A stretch of 54,753 bases of DNA from Kiritimatiellia bacterium (GCA_028708815.1 JAQVYB010000007.1:1-54753); one strand, 5' to 3'; shown: positions 35,610-43,639, counted from the stretch's first letter. Program-made: numbers and translations. The notes: a model not told the origin generated them from the letters alone.

Positions 35610-35993
35610 TCACTTGGCGTCCTTCTGCGTTTCCAGCTCCTGAATACGCGCCTGGATACCCTCCATTTCAGCGCCGAAATATTCAGCCTGCTGCTTCAGC
35701 ATGGCCAGTTCGTCCTGAGCCACCGGCGCCGCGTTTGGCGCCCAGCCGCCACGCACCCAACCAGGCATGCCCGTGGCATTGAACTGATTGCGCCGCCCGA
35801 AGCCGCCGCCACCACGACCATATCCCATCCCGGCACCGCGGCCATAACCCATTCCCGCACCACGACCGCCGCCGCCACCACCGAAGCCGCTGCCCTGCGC
35901 GTAACCCGGGGTGTTGTATCCGGCGCAAAATCCCGCGCCGCGTCCTGTCATAGGCCCCATTCCTCCGGGACCTGTTCCGTTTCCTCTTGGCAT
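35610..35993 (-). CDS. DUF5320 family protein
   Basis: 127 residues. The opening MPRGNGTGPGGMGPMTGRG followed by FCAGYNTPGY is diagnostic of the family. A long Gly/Arg/Tyr stretch with the tandem GRGAGMGY follows. The C-terminus (about 92-125) is a coiled coil, LAMLKQQAEYFGAEMEGIQARIQELE. Members are typically encoded beside NifX-like and DUF134 genes in anaerobes, as here. The function is unknown. The Gly-rich middle may be disordered or bind a metal cluster through the single Cys and nearby residues, which is speculative. Confidence 0.85.
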   Translation of the reverse strand: MPRGNGTGPGGMGPMTGRGAGFCAGYNTPGYAQGSGFGGGGGGRGAGMGYGRGAGMGYGRGGGGFGRRNQFNATGMPGWVRGGWAPNAAPVAQDELAMLKQQAEYFGAEMEGIQARIQELETQKDAK

Positions 35994-36074
35994 GATATGC
36001 CTCCTTTCATCCTTTACTTAATATTTAAGGGCTGACCCCAATGGTTCGACCCCAATGGTTTGGGATCACCCGCC

Positions 36075-36440
36075 TTAGACCCAGTGACCTTCCTTGGTCG
36101 CGCCATCGGCGCGCGGAAGCTGCGCTGCTTTCATTAACTCCACCGCCTGGCTCACCGTACTCTCCGCCGGCACGAGAAAAACAGGAATTTCTGACCCGCT
36201 CAACACGCGAAAAGCCTTCGGCCCCACGTTGCCGGTGATCACCGCTTCCGCACCCAGACGAATGACCGTCTCCGCCGACTGAATGCCGGCGCCCTGTGCC
36301 GCATTCAGATTCTGTTTGTTGTCGTGCGCCGTGCACTCACCGGTTTCCGTATCCACCAGCAGAAAATACTTTGCCCGTCCGAAATGCAAATCGGCTTCGC
36401 TCTCGATCGTTTCCCCCTTGGCCGTGATAATCACTTTCAT
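36075..36440 (-). CDS. NifX/ORP-like protein, second copy
   Basis: 121 residues: MKVIITAKGETIESEADLHFGRAKYF..., then the VDTETG strand, GAGIQSAETVIRLGAEAVITG and a C-terminal helix with VSQAVELMKAA. It is from the same family as the protein at 28428-28766, but has HFGRA in place of HFGHC and no cysteine, so metal binding, if any, must differ. It lies 21 bp after the DUF134 regulator and 82 bp before DUF5320. Two near-identical stretches, GACCCCAATGGTT, occur just after its stop at about 36035-36060. Confidence 0.88.
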   Translation of the reverse strand: MKVIITAKGETIESEADLHFGRAKYFLLVDTETGECTAHDNKQNLNAAQGAGIQSAETVIRLGAEAVITGNVGPKAFRVLSGSEIPVFLVPAESTVSQAVELMKAAQLPRADGATKEGHWV

Positions 36441-36461
36441 CGCGTCTCCTTTTTTAGCTTA

Positions 36462-36836
36462 TCAACACCCTCTGCCAAATCCTCGTCCGCGCCCGCGTCC
36501 GCCACCTCCACCTCCGCGACGTCCACCTCCAAATCCGGGGCCCGAGACCGGCATCACCGGACCACCCCCAATCCGAAGCGCCTTCCCATTCACCAGCGCA
36601 TCGGCAATCTTCTTCCGCGCGCTTCCCACAATGCGACTGAACGTGGGACGGGAAACGCCCATCTTTCCCGCCGCCTGCTCCTGATACAGCCCTTCCAAAT
36701 CCGCCAACCGAACCGCCTCGTATTCATCCAGCGTCAGCGCAATTTCCTGCAACAAACGCACCGGAGTGCCCGCAGGCTTGAAATAGGTTACGTCCGGCGG
36801 CCTCTCCACCCGGCGTATGCAATGTCGTCCCGGCAT
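36462..36836 (-). CDS. DUF134 family DNA-binding regulator
   Basis: 124 residues. The N-terminal half has the family opening (MPGRHCIRRVERPPDVTYFKP) and a helix-turn-helix, LTLDEYEAVRLADLEGLYQEQAAGKMGVSRPTFSRIVGSARKKIADAL. The C-terminal tail is Gly/Arg-rich and ends in Cys. It probably binds the 20-bp palindrome 28 bp upstream of its own start and controls the ORP-type genes (NifX, DUF5320, radical SAM) behind it. The target is inferred from position. Confidence 0.88.
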   Translation of the reverse strand: MPGRHCIRRVERPPDVTYFKPAGTPVRLLQEIALTLDEYEAVRLADLEGLYQEQAAGKMGVSRPTFSRIVGSARKKIADALVNGKALRIGGGPVMPVSGPGFGGGRRGGGGGGRGRGRGFGRGC

Positions 36837-36864
36837 AATAAAGACTCCCTGTTCGTGCTGAACA

Positions 36865-36884
36865 ATATGAACATATGTTCATAT
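36865..36884 (-). promoter_or_regulatory. Perfect 20-bp palindrome, probable operator of the DUF134 operon
   Basis: ATATGAACATATGTTCATAT is a perfect inverted repeat with TGAACAT/ATGTTCA half-sites. It lies 28 bp upstream of the DUF134 start, where a repressor would block the promoter. The likely ligand is the DUF134 protein itself. Confidence 0.75.
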
Positions 36885-36946
36885 CAAAAATATGTCAACG
36901 GCTTTTTCGCAGTTCTTTCCGGGGATTCGCGGGCGCACGGGTGAAA

Positions 36947-37648
36947 TCAGGGGGCCGTATGGCGCAGCAGGCAGGCCATCAGTTCGCCGGGCTCGTTCAG
37001 CAGGTGGTGCGCACCGTGGGCCAGCAGCTCTTCCGCCGTACGGAACCCCCAGCATACGCCGACAGCCCTCATCCCGGCAGCCCGGGCCGTCTGCATATCG
37101 GTTTTGGTATCCCCCACAAAAAAGACACGACTCGGCGCACACTCCATCAGCGCCGCCAGGTCAAGAGCGGCGGCGGCATCCGGCTTCATGGCGTATTCCC
37201 GGCGGGCGCCGCACACGGCCACAAACGGTACGCCGGGCAGAAAATGGGCGGTGATTTCCTTCACCACCTCATCGCGCTTGTTGGAAAGAATGGCCTGCGG
37301 AATGCCCATTCGATGAACCGTCGCCAGCATGTCCGGAATGCCTGAATACGGACAGGTTCGGCGGGACCAGTTGAGGGCATAGCCGGCGCGATATGCCTCA
37401 ATGATGGCCGCCACATTTTCCGGCGTGCGCGCGTCCTCGGGCAGCGCACCGTGGCCGAACACCTCCGGGCCTTCGCCCACCAACTTCTTGCACTCCTCCT
37501 CGGAACGCACCGGAAAACCGCGCGCTTCCAGCGCGGCATTCATCGCGTCGGCCATGTCGCCAATGGTATCGAGCAGCGTTCCATCGAGATCATAAATCAA
37601 GGCGGCGCGGATACGGCGCCCCTCGGGTATGGTGGATGAATGCATCAT
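36947..37648 (-). CDS. HAD-superfamily phosphatase (phosphoglycolate phosphatase-like)
   Basis: 233 residues from the ATG at 37648, which has GGAGG about 10 nt upstream and lies 7 bp after the upstream stop. The listed start at 37798 would overlap the upstream gene by 143 bp. Motifs are YDLDGTLLDT (D20, D22), AILSNKRDEVVKEI (motif II/III region) and FFVGDTKTDMQTARAAG (motif IV). The helical cap follows motif I. Substrates of this subgroup are phosphoglycolate and other small phosphates; which one is not decidable here. The gene forms an operon with the HD-derived gene upstream. Confidence 0.9.
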   Translation of the reverse strand: MMHSSTIPEGRRIRAALIYDLDGTLLDTIGDMADAMNAALEARGFPVRSEEECKKLVGEGPEVFGHGALPEDARTPENVAAIIEAYRAGYALNWSRRTCPYSGIPDMLATVHRMGIPQAILSNKRDEVVKEITAHFLPGVPFVAVCGARREYAMKPDAAAALDLAALMECAPSRVFFVGDTKTDMQTARAAGMRAVGVCWGFRTAEELLAHGAHHLLNEPGELMACLLRHTAP

Positions 37649-37655
37649 AAGCGTC

Positions 37656-38183
37656 TTAACCTCCCTGCGAAGCCGACACGGCCGCAATACGATCCATCCA
37701 CGCCTGCCGATGGGCGGACGACTCCACATGCCGCAATATGCCGGGCAAATATCCCCGTGCGTTAAAGAGCCGGTGCGTAACCGGAAAATTAAAATCATTC
37801 ACCCAGGCCAACTGCATCAGCAGAAAATCGGCGAGTGTCCGCAAACGCCCGAACGACACACAGCCATCCCGTTCAAACTCCTCTTCAACCCCTGCGGAAA
37901 GACGACGGCTCAGCGTGATCTGCGGCAGCATGGCGGGCAGTTCCTGAAAGCCATCATGCTCCAGCTTCCCCAGCACAATGCGGTAGATGTCCAACTCGGC
38001 CAAATACCGGTCCGCAGCAGACCACTCCAGCGCCTCACTCAGGGCACGGGCCTCTGCCGCCACGCACTCACTGTGCTCTTTTTTCAACTGCAGCGGCGCG
38101 GAAAGTTCGCCCGACGATTCCCCAAAACGGGCCACATACCGGTTAAAACCGTTTTTTACCGTTTGCCATTCATCGCATGTCAT
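37656..38183 (-). CDS. HD-domain family protein that has lost the HD metal-binding core
   Basis: 175 residues. The N-terminus (LQLKKEHSECVAAEARALSEAL) and the C-terminus (FGRLRTLADFLLMQLAWVNDFNFP, then FNARGYLPGILRHVES) match the two ends of a bacterial HD-domain protein family that normally runs about 220-250 residues. The middle, expected to hold HDIGRF and the second His/Asp pair, is missing. SAADRYLAE passes directly into LDIYRIVL, where the family has the HD core followed by DADKLDIYRVV. The frame is intact, so a clean in-frame deletion is likely. It should lack phosphohydrolase activity. It is translated just ahead of the HAD phosphatase. Confidence 0.7.
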   Translation of the reverse strand: MTCDEWQTVKNGFNRYVARFGESSGELSAPLQLKKEHSECVAAEARALSEALEWSAADRYLAELDIYRIVLGKLEHDGFQELPAMLPQITLSRRLSAGVEEEFERDGCVSFGRLRTLADFLLMQLAWVNDFNFPVTHRLFNARGYLPGILRHVESSAHRQAWMDRIAAVSASQGG

Positions 38184-38372
38184 AATCGCTCTGCCTGCTT
38201 TCTGCGTACGGACAAATCAACACAGCTGCCGCAAAATTACACGGCTGTGTGCATGAGTAGTTTCCTTCCCCGAATGGACGGAAAATAAACATAGGCCCGC
38301 TCCGGTGACGCGTCAACGGTATTTTCCACAACGGACGCCGCGGCGGGGAGCGCGCGCCGAAAAAGGCGCGGG

Positions 38373-39044
38373 TCACCGCATCCAGAGCGGGGTTTCCTGA
38401 AGAGGCTTGCGGTCGCCGGCATCAATACGCTTGTAGTTTCGGCGTCCGAGCCCGCGCTGAAAGAAATCCCAGCGGATCCCCACGAAGGCGCCCCACTGAT
38501 TGATTTCGGAGTTGGAGATATAATCCGTATAGCGGGCGTCCAGGGTCACGGCAAGAGACGAATTCTCCAACGGGTAAATGTCCACCCCCACACCCGCATG
38601 TACCCCCAGCGCACTCAGGCTGTATTCATCGGTATGCTCATTGTGGTGTTCTTCTACCGACACGTAGCGCTTGTAGGTATCAATCAATGCCCAATCCGCA
38701 CCCACCTGCCACCACGGAACAAACAAACTGGGATAAAAATATTTTTTTCTTCCGGAGAAGGAAAGCTTGTTGGCCTTTTCCTCGAAGTAGGTCGCTATGC
38801 TGTTTTTTTTCACGTCCCACTTGGAGAGGGCCATTTCGAATTCAAGATCCTGACGAATGGCCATGACAGCGCCCACGCCGTATTCGTATTCGTGTTCCAG
38901 TCCTTCTTCCTTGATGGTTCCGCCGTTTTGCGTGGGGCCGGCAAAGAGTTTCAGCGAGAGAGCATGCCAGGACAATTCCGCCCGGGCCAGGCCACCGCCC
39001 AGCCCCAACAGAAAAACAGCCTGTAAAATCCACACTCGTTTCAT
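38373..39044 (-). CDS. Outer-membrane beta-barrel-like protein
   Basis: 223 residues with a clear signal peptide (MKRVWILQAVFLLGLGGGLARA, cleavage before ELSW). The mature part has alternating amphipathic strands (LEFEMALSKWDV, YFYPSLFVPWWQVGADWAL, LGVHAGVGVDIYPL, LAVTLDARYTDYI, WGAFVGIRWDFF). These suggest a small 8-10-strand barrel of the OmpA/OprF or porin-like kind. The last strand is followed by a 28-residue basic tail. It starts 35 bp after fliN on the same strand and could be read through from the flagellar operon, but a flagellar role is not shown. A GC hairpin with a T/A loop lies just after the stop. Confidence 0.7.
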   Translation of the reverse strand: MKRVWILQAVFLLGLGGGLARAELSWHALSLKLFAGPTQNGGTIKEEGLEHEYEYGVGAVMAIRQDLEFEMALSKWDVKKNSIATYFEEKANKLSFSGRKKYFYPSLFVPWWQVGADWALIDTYKRYVSVEEHHNEHTDEYSLSALGVHAGVGVDIYPLENSSLAVTLDARYTDYISNSEINQWGAFVGIRWDFFQRGLGRRNYKRIDAGDRKPLQETPLWMR

Positions 39045-39079
39045 GCCGAATCAACCCTTATGCAACGGTTTTGGATGGA

Positions 39080-39646
39080 TCAAACGGAATTCAACCGCTC
39101 TTCCAGGCCGACCAGCTTGGTCACCCGAATGCCGAAGTTTTCATTTACCACCACGACATCGCCCTGCCCAATCAGCTTGCCGTTCACAATGATATCGGCA
39201 GGATGCCCCGCCACGCGGTTCAGCTCCACCACCGATCCGACATCAAGCCGAAGAATTTCCTGCACCTTCACCCGGGTATGCCCCACTTCCACATGCACAT
39301 CCACCGGAATATCCAGGATCATATCCAGATTGATATCCTTCGCCGGCTCGCTGCCGCTCTGCCCCGGCAGATTATCGAAACTCGGCAGGCGTACCGGCTT
39401 GACCTGCGTGGCCGCTCTCGCACGGGTAGGGGGCGGAGGAGGAGGCGCCTTGGGCACGGACGCCGCCGCGCCCTGCTGCTCTTTGGCCACTTCCGCCGCA
39501 AACATGGCCTCCAATTCCTCTTCACTGGGCTCTTCCTCGGCCACGGCCTGCTGCTTTTCCTTTTCCTTCTCCACTTCTGCCGCGAACATGGCCTCCAATT
39601 CCTCTTCGGAGAGCTCTTCGTTTTTGATTGAATCTTCGTTCGCCAT
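39080..39646 (-). CDS. fliN: Flagellar motor switch protein FliN
   Basis: 188 residues. The C-terminal SpoA/FliN domain (about 100-188) holds ILDIPVDVHVEVGHTRVKVQEILRL, GSVVELNRVAGHPADIIVNG and VVVVNENFGIRV. It forms the bottom of the C-ring with FliM and FliG. The N-terminal half is unusual: the segment SEEELEAMFAAEV occurs twice (13-25 and 41-53), separated by charged linkers, then a Pro-rich stretch. These repeats resemble the CheY-binding LSQEEVDALL motif of FliM. The gene is the last of the flagellar operon, 32 bp after fliM. Confidence 0.93.
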   Translation of the reverse strand: MANEDSIKNEELSEEELEAMFAAEVEKEKEKQQAVAEEEPSEEELEAMFAAEVAKEQQGAAASVPKAPPPPPPTRARAATQVKPVRLPSFDNLPGQSGSEPAKDINLDMILDIPVDVHVEVGHTRVKVQEILRLDVGSVVELNRVAGHPADIIVNGKLIGQGDVVVVNENFGIRVTKLVGLEERLNSV

Positions 39647-39678
39647 AACACCACCTCGTCTCTCGCGGTTTTCCGCAG

Positions 39679-40698
39679 TTAATCCTTCCCAACCACCACG
39701 CTGCCCTCTTCCCTATCCTCTGAGTAACGATCCAGCAATTGGACGGCCATCTTGCCGCGTCGCGTTCCAAGCGCCCCCTGAAACGAGCGGCGCCCCTCCA
39801 CGTATACGTCCGCCATGGAATCAATGCGTTTATCCAGTTTCAGCACATCGCCTGGTTTCAGGCGGCTGAGGTCATTGGCATTGATGGTGCAACCGCCCAA
39901 TCCAACATCCAGCTTGATCGGCACGTTACGGATCGAGCGCAGCACTTCGTTCTGGGTGCCCAGTTTGCGCCCGCGCCGGTCTCGCCCGCCGGTCATCTTG
40001 GCCGTCACCCGGTCCAGAATCGGCTGAATCATCTCAAAGGGGTAGCAGATGTTCATGGTGCCTGTTTTGCTGCCCATCCGCAGGTCGAACGTGGCACTCA
40101 ACACGGATGATTCCAGTGCCGTCACACGCACAAATTCAGGATCAAACTCAATTTTCTGGCACTTGAAACTGATGTCGGCGGTATCGGACCAGGCGCGGGA
40201 AAGCTCCAGCAGTACATAGTTTACAATCGGTCCAACGATGGCCTCTTCGATCACGGAGAGTTCGCGCGATTCGGGATTGCCTCCGCCGGCCCCGCCCAGC
40301 AGAATGTCGATCATCGAAATAATGATCGGCAGGTTAATCTCGAGCAGGAGTTCGCCCATAAACGGTTCGGTGGTGAGCACCACCATGAAGGTCGGGCTCA
40401 TGATGGACATGATAAACTCGGTGTAGGTCAAATAATCGATGGCCACCGGCATCACTTCGAGCGGCACCTTAAGATTCGTCAGCAGGCTGCCCTGAATGCC
40501 TTTGGCCAGTGATTCATGAATCACCTGAAACCCGCGGTTCTGATCGCTGGAAATAACCTGCGGCTTACGGAAGTTGTAGGTAATGACCTTGACCTGCTCG
40601 GACTCATCCTTGATCGAGGAGGATTCGTCAACAATCTCACCGCTTTTTACTGCGGCCAGCAGGGCATCCACTTCTTCCTGTGACAGAGTATTGTCCAT
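39679..40698 (-). CDS. fliM: Flagellar motor switch protein FliM
   Basis: 339 residues, normal length. The N-terminal CheY-binding motif is LSQEEVDALLAAV (residues 5-17). The middle domain includes QVIHESLAKGIQGSLLTNL and LTYTEFIMSIMSPTFMVVL, and the GGxG segment is GGAGGGNPESRELS. The C-terminal SpoA domain is LDVGLGGCTINANDLSRLKPGDVLKL. It links FliG to FliN in the C-ring and switches rotation direction when CheY-P binds. It lies 25 bp after fliL. Confidence 0.95.
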   Translation of the reverse strand: MDNTLSQEEVDALLAAVKSGEIVDESSSIKDESEQVKVITYNFRKPQVISSDQNRGFQVIHESLAKGIQGSLLTNLKVPLEVMPVAIDYLTYTEFIMSIMSPTFMVVLTTEPFMGELLLEINLPIIISMIDILLGGAGGGNPESRELSVIEEAIVGPIVNYVLLELSRAWSDTADISFKCQKIEFDPEFVRVTALESSVLSATFDLRMGSKTGTMNICYPFEMIQPILDRVTAKMTGGRDRRGRKLGTQNEVLRSIRNVPIKLDVGLGGCTINANDLSRLKPGDVLKLDKRIDSMADVYVEGRRSFQGALGTRRGKMAVQLLDRYSEDREEGSVVVGKD

Positions 40699-40723
40699 AA
40701 ACCATCCAATCCTGCATCGTCCA

Positions 40724-41272
40724 TTACTGAATCAGAAAATCATCGAAATGCACCGATACAATCGAACCCGACAAGCGGCTTCTCAGTGAGCGGTTCAACG
40801 TATCCCGTATTTCCTGTTTCAAAAGTTCCGGTCCTTTCGGTCCTTCCAGTTCATCAAACGTCATGTTCCGGGCCACCGAGGCAATGCGATCCTTCAGCAG
40901 AGGGCCGAAATCCAGCAGAGCGTCCTTCATCTTCGGCTCGCTCACCTCCAGATACGGCGTGAACTTCAAAACCCTGGTGCTTCGTGTGCCCTGAATATTG
41001 ACATAAATATCTCCTACTTTGTACAGAATCGGCACCCCTTTGGGTTCCATGACCGGCTGAGGCGCCACCTCCGCCACTACGTTAGCAGCTTTGTTGCCAC
41101 TGCCCGCCGTATTCTTCAGGATGAAAAACGCAGCAATAGCGCCCACCACCACAATCAGCACTCCGATGACCAGAATGAACAACAAACCGGTTTTCGACTT
41201 GCCCGGCGCAGCTGCCGCCGCCAGTTCCTCGCTATCCACACCTTCTTCTTCTTCATCAAATTCTTCAGCCAT
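40724..41272 (-). CDS. fliL: Flagellar basal-body-associated protein FliL
   Basis: 182 residues with an acidic, Ala-rich cytoplasmic start, one membrane helix (TGLLFILVIGVLIVVVGAIAAFFIL, about 28-52) and a periplasmic FliL domain (VNIQGTRSTRVLKFTPYLEVSEPKM, then LLKQEIRDTLNRSL and VHFDDFLIQ at the end). It surrounds and supports the stator. It is encoded between the stator genes and the switch genes, as in many bacteria. Confidence 0.92.
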   Translation of the reverse strand: MAEEFDEEEEGVDSEELAAAAAPGKSKTGLLFILVIGVLIVVVGAIAAFFILKNTAGSGNKAANVVAEVAPQPVMEPKGVPILYKVGDIYVNIQGTRSTRVLKFTPYLEVSEPKMKDALLDFGPLLKDRIASVARNMTFDELEGPKGPELLKQEIRDTLNRSLRSRLSGSIVSVHFDDFLIQ

Positions 41273-41313
41273 ATCACGCCACCTTTCTTTTTGCTATTCA
41301 CCACGCGCCGGCA

Positions 41314-42033
41314 TCAGCCCGCGTTTTTTCTTTTGCGAACAGAAAACAACATCACCTGAGAAACCTTCGTGTCCGGCAGATAACTCATGAACCGCGTACT
41401 GCCGTAGCCCAGGGAATCCAGCCGCGTCGAAGGAATACGGCATTCCTCCATCATATAGCGCGTCACCGCAGTGGCCCGCTCCAGAGCCGGAACGATATCC
41501 TCGCCGTCACCGACGGGTGGAACCGACATGCTCATGATTTCCACCGTCAGGTCCGGGCGGTTGTAAAACAACGTCCCGATCTTGTTCAAAAACTTACGAG
41601 CCTCCACCGAAAGACCCGCATCCCCCTCCACAAATTCTATCGGCGTTTGCAGAATCACGTTGGCCCCGAGCGAATCCACCCGCACATCCAGAATCGCCAC
41701 GCTCGACAACCCCTCGCGCCAAAGCATGTTTTTGAAGAAACCGATCAGCGCCGCACGCTCCTCCTGTTCGTCCTGCGAATCACGCCGACGCGATTCGAGA
41801 CGCGCACCGGATTCATCCATCCGGTGTCCGCGCATGAATTGCAGCAACCCGAACCCGCCTTCCACGCCGAAGGCATTGCGAATTTCTCCGACGCCTTTCT
41901 TGAAATCCTCCGTACGCTGGTGTCCCATGGAAAGCACACTGACGAAAAAAGCCAACATGATGCACCAAAGGGAGGAATACATCACCATGTACGCCGGCGC
42001 CTGTTCCTCTTTAGATGGTTCACGCTTTTTCAT
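41314..42033 (-). CDS. MotB-like protein lacking the stator aspartate, with OmpA-like domain
   Basis: 239 residues. The N-terminal membrane helix (AYMVMYSSLWCIMLAFFVSVLSMG, about 14-37) aligns with the MotB helix of the next gene, but Ser21 occupies the position of the proton-binding Asp. The C-terminal half has an OmpA-like pattern (EFVEGDAGLSVEARKFLNKIG, then AVTRYMMEECRIPSTRLDSLGYGSTRF), but the peptidoglycan-binding core is altered (IMSMSVPP). It overlaps the operon logic of MotB: the start lies 4 bp after the motB stop. It may be a second stator subunit or a stator-associated anchoring protein. Role unknown. Confidence 0.75.
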   Translation of the reverse strand: MKKREPSKEEQAPAYMVMYSSLWCIMLAFFVSVLSMGHQRTEDFKKGVGEIRNAFGVEGGFGLLQFMRGHRMDESGARLESRRRDSQDEQEERAALIGFFKNMLWREGLSSVAILDVRVDSLGANVILQTPIEFVEGDAGLSVEARKFLNKIGTLFYNRPDLTVEIMSMSVPPVGDGEDIVPALERATAVTRYMMEECRIPSTRLDSLGYGSTRFMSYLPDTKVSQVMLFSVRKRKNAG

Positions 42034-42037
42034 ACGC

Positions 42038-42835
42038 CTATTCCAAAATGCCTTTCAGCAGGGCGCCCTCCGCACCCATCATTTTTGGTACATCCCGGTA
42101 GCCGATAAAGGTAATTTCCATCCGCTCCGGCGGAAGACCCTGGGCGTCCCCGCTTTTTTCTCCGGGCTTCTCCACTCGCGCACCGAGGCAAAACCTACTC
42201 ATCGGAAACTTGTCGGGCGCCATCGCGGCCACCCGTTGCTGCACCGCCGCCGCACGCAGAGCGGCCAGCCCCCACACCGTTTTCACCTTCGAATCCAAAA
42301 CTTCCATGTCGGACGGCAACACGCTGGTGATGCGCAATTCGTTATCCAGCGGAACACCCATATCCGCAATCACTCCCAACATGCGGGCACGGTCCGGAAT
42401 GAACTCCGTGGTGCCGGGCACAAAAAACGTATCCGTCTTGATCACCAGCGAGAGCCCCTCTTCAAGCATCCGCATAAAAAATTCATCTTCGCTGTTTTCA
42501 CTGATGGCGGAGGGCGAGTTCTTCTTTTGCAGCATGTGGTTGTAGGGGGATATTTTAGACATGTCATCGACGTCGATGTTTTTCTCGTAGCCGCCCGCCT
42601 TGCTGATTCCATCGCGCCCCTTGCGCCCGGTCTGTTCCCGATTGGTGATCGAGGGCAAGGCATTCAGCCCGCCTTTCATCGCACCCAAAAGGTTGGCCAA
42701 TTGGGCTTCTTCAAACGTAGAAAAAGCCAGCAGCATCACAAAGAAGGTCACCAACAGCGACATGGCATCGCCAAAGGAAACCATCCAGAGGGGACACCCC
42801 GCCTCTTCTGGCTGTTCTGGAGTTTTGTGTGCCAT
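42038..42835 (-). CDS. motB: Flagellar stator protein MotB
   Basis: 265 residues. The single membrane helix GCPLWMVSFGDAMSLLVTFFVMLLAF (about 13-38) has the proton-binding Asp at residue 23 in the normal context FGDAMSLL. The periplasmic part is diverged: I see a plug-like charged stretch and LVIKTDTFFVPGTTEFIPDRARM, but no clear GHTD peptidoglycan motif. It follows motA by 27 bp, and MotA-MotB should form the ion-conducting stator. The weak OmpA-like domain may be complemented by the second MotB-like protein encoded next. Confidence 0.85.
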   Translation of the reverse strand: MAHKTPEQPEEAGCPLWMVSFGDAMSLLVTFFVMLLAFSTFEEAQLANLLGAMKGGLNALPSITNREQTGRKGRDGISKAGGYEKNIDVDDMSKISPYNHMLQKKNSPSAISENSEDEFFMRMLEEGLSLVIKTDTFFVPGTTEFIPDRARMLGVIADMGVPLDNELRITSVLPSDMEVLDSKVKTVWGLAALRAAAVQQRVAAMAPDKFPMSRFCLGARVEKPGEKSGDAQGLPPERMEITFIGYRDVPKMMGAEGALLKGILE

Positions 42836-42862
42836 GGATCATGTTCTTTCTGCGGTTCGGGA

Positions 42863-43639
42863 TTACGCCCCGTCCCCCGTTTTTTCCCGGAGCTTCGGAG
42901 GAATGAAACTGCGCAGCTTTTCTTCGACAATACGAGGGCTGTTTCCCTCCTGAATAGAAATAACCCCCTCCACCACCATGCTTTTCAGGGCGATTTCCTC
43001 GTTTGAACGCTGTTCCAGTTTGCCGGCTAACGGAAGGGCAAGCAGGTTGGCGACCATGGCGCCATAGAGGGTGGTAATCAAGGCCACGGCCATGCCGCTG
43101 CCAATGGCCGAGGGGTCCGTCATGTTGCGCAGCATCTGTACCAGGCCGATCAGCGTTCCAATCATACCAAACGCCGGGGCATAAGAACCCAGCGACTTGA
43201 ATACGCCCTGGCCCACCTGATGCCGCTGCACCATCGAGTCCACATCCCCTTCCAGTACGCTGCGAATCACCTCAATGGTATTTCCATCCACCGCCATCTG
43301 GAAGCCCTTACGCATGAAGGGGTCCTCCATGTGATCGATGTCGTCCTCCAGGGCCAGCAGCCCATCACGCCGGGCGCGCACCGCCAGATCCGACATCTTT
43401 TTAAACAAATCAATATAGTCCTGCTCTTTACTGGAAAAAGCCTTGCGCACCACGGCAATCGTCCCAAGCACTTTGGGAAGCGGATAGTGAATCAGCGTGG
43501 CGGAAAGAGCTCCGCCGATCGTGATCAAAACGGCGGGGACATTGATAAATCCGGCGCCGCCACCCATTACAATGGATGCCACGATCAGTGCCCAACCCAA
43601 TATAATGCCAATCAGCGTTCCAATATCCACGGCCACCAT
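42863..43639 (-). CDS. motA: Flagellar stator protein MotA
   Basis: 258 residues with four hydrophobic segments (the first is IGTLIGIILGWALIVASIVM, and the last pair falls near 155-200). The MotA/TolQ pattern is clear: LVQMLRNMTDPSAIGSGMAVALITTLYGAMVANLLALPLAGKL. The cytoplasmic loop contains charged residues expected to contact FliG. It lies 17 bp after flbD and before motB. It forms the ion channel with MotB; whether it uses protons or sodium cannot be read with confidence. Confidence 0.93.
   Translation of the reverse strand: MVAVDIGTLIGIILGWALIVASIVMGGGAGFINVPAVLITIGGALSATLIHYPLPKVLGTIAVVRKAFSSKEQDYIDLFKKMSDLAVRARRDGLLALEDDIDHMEDPFMRKGFQMAVDGNTIEVIRSVLEGDVDSMVQRHQVGQGVFKSLGSYAPAFGMIGTLIGLVQMLRNMTDPSAIGSGMAVALITTLYGAMVANLLALPLAGKLEQRSNEEIALKSMVVEGVISIQEGNSPRIVEEKLRSFIPPKLREKTGDGA

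Noticed and set aside
36024-36062. Tandem CCCCAATGGTT near the second NifX-like gene as a copy of the 31-bp-phased palindrome
   Set aside because: The core lacks TTCCAAT/ATTGGAA symmetry and the spacing is 15 bp, so it is a different short repeat.
28428-36440. Nitrogenase cofactor genes
   Set aside because: NifX-like proteins here lie in an ORP-type setting with no nif structural or other cofactor genes.
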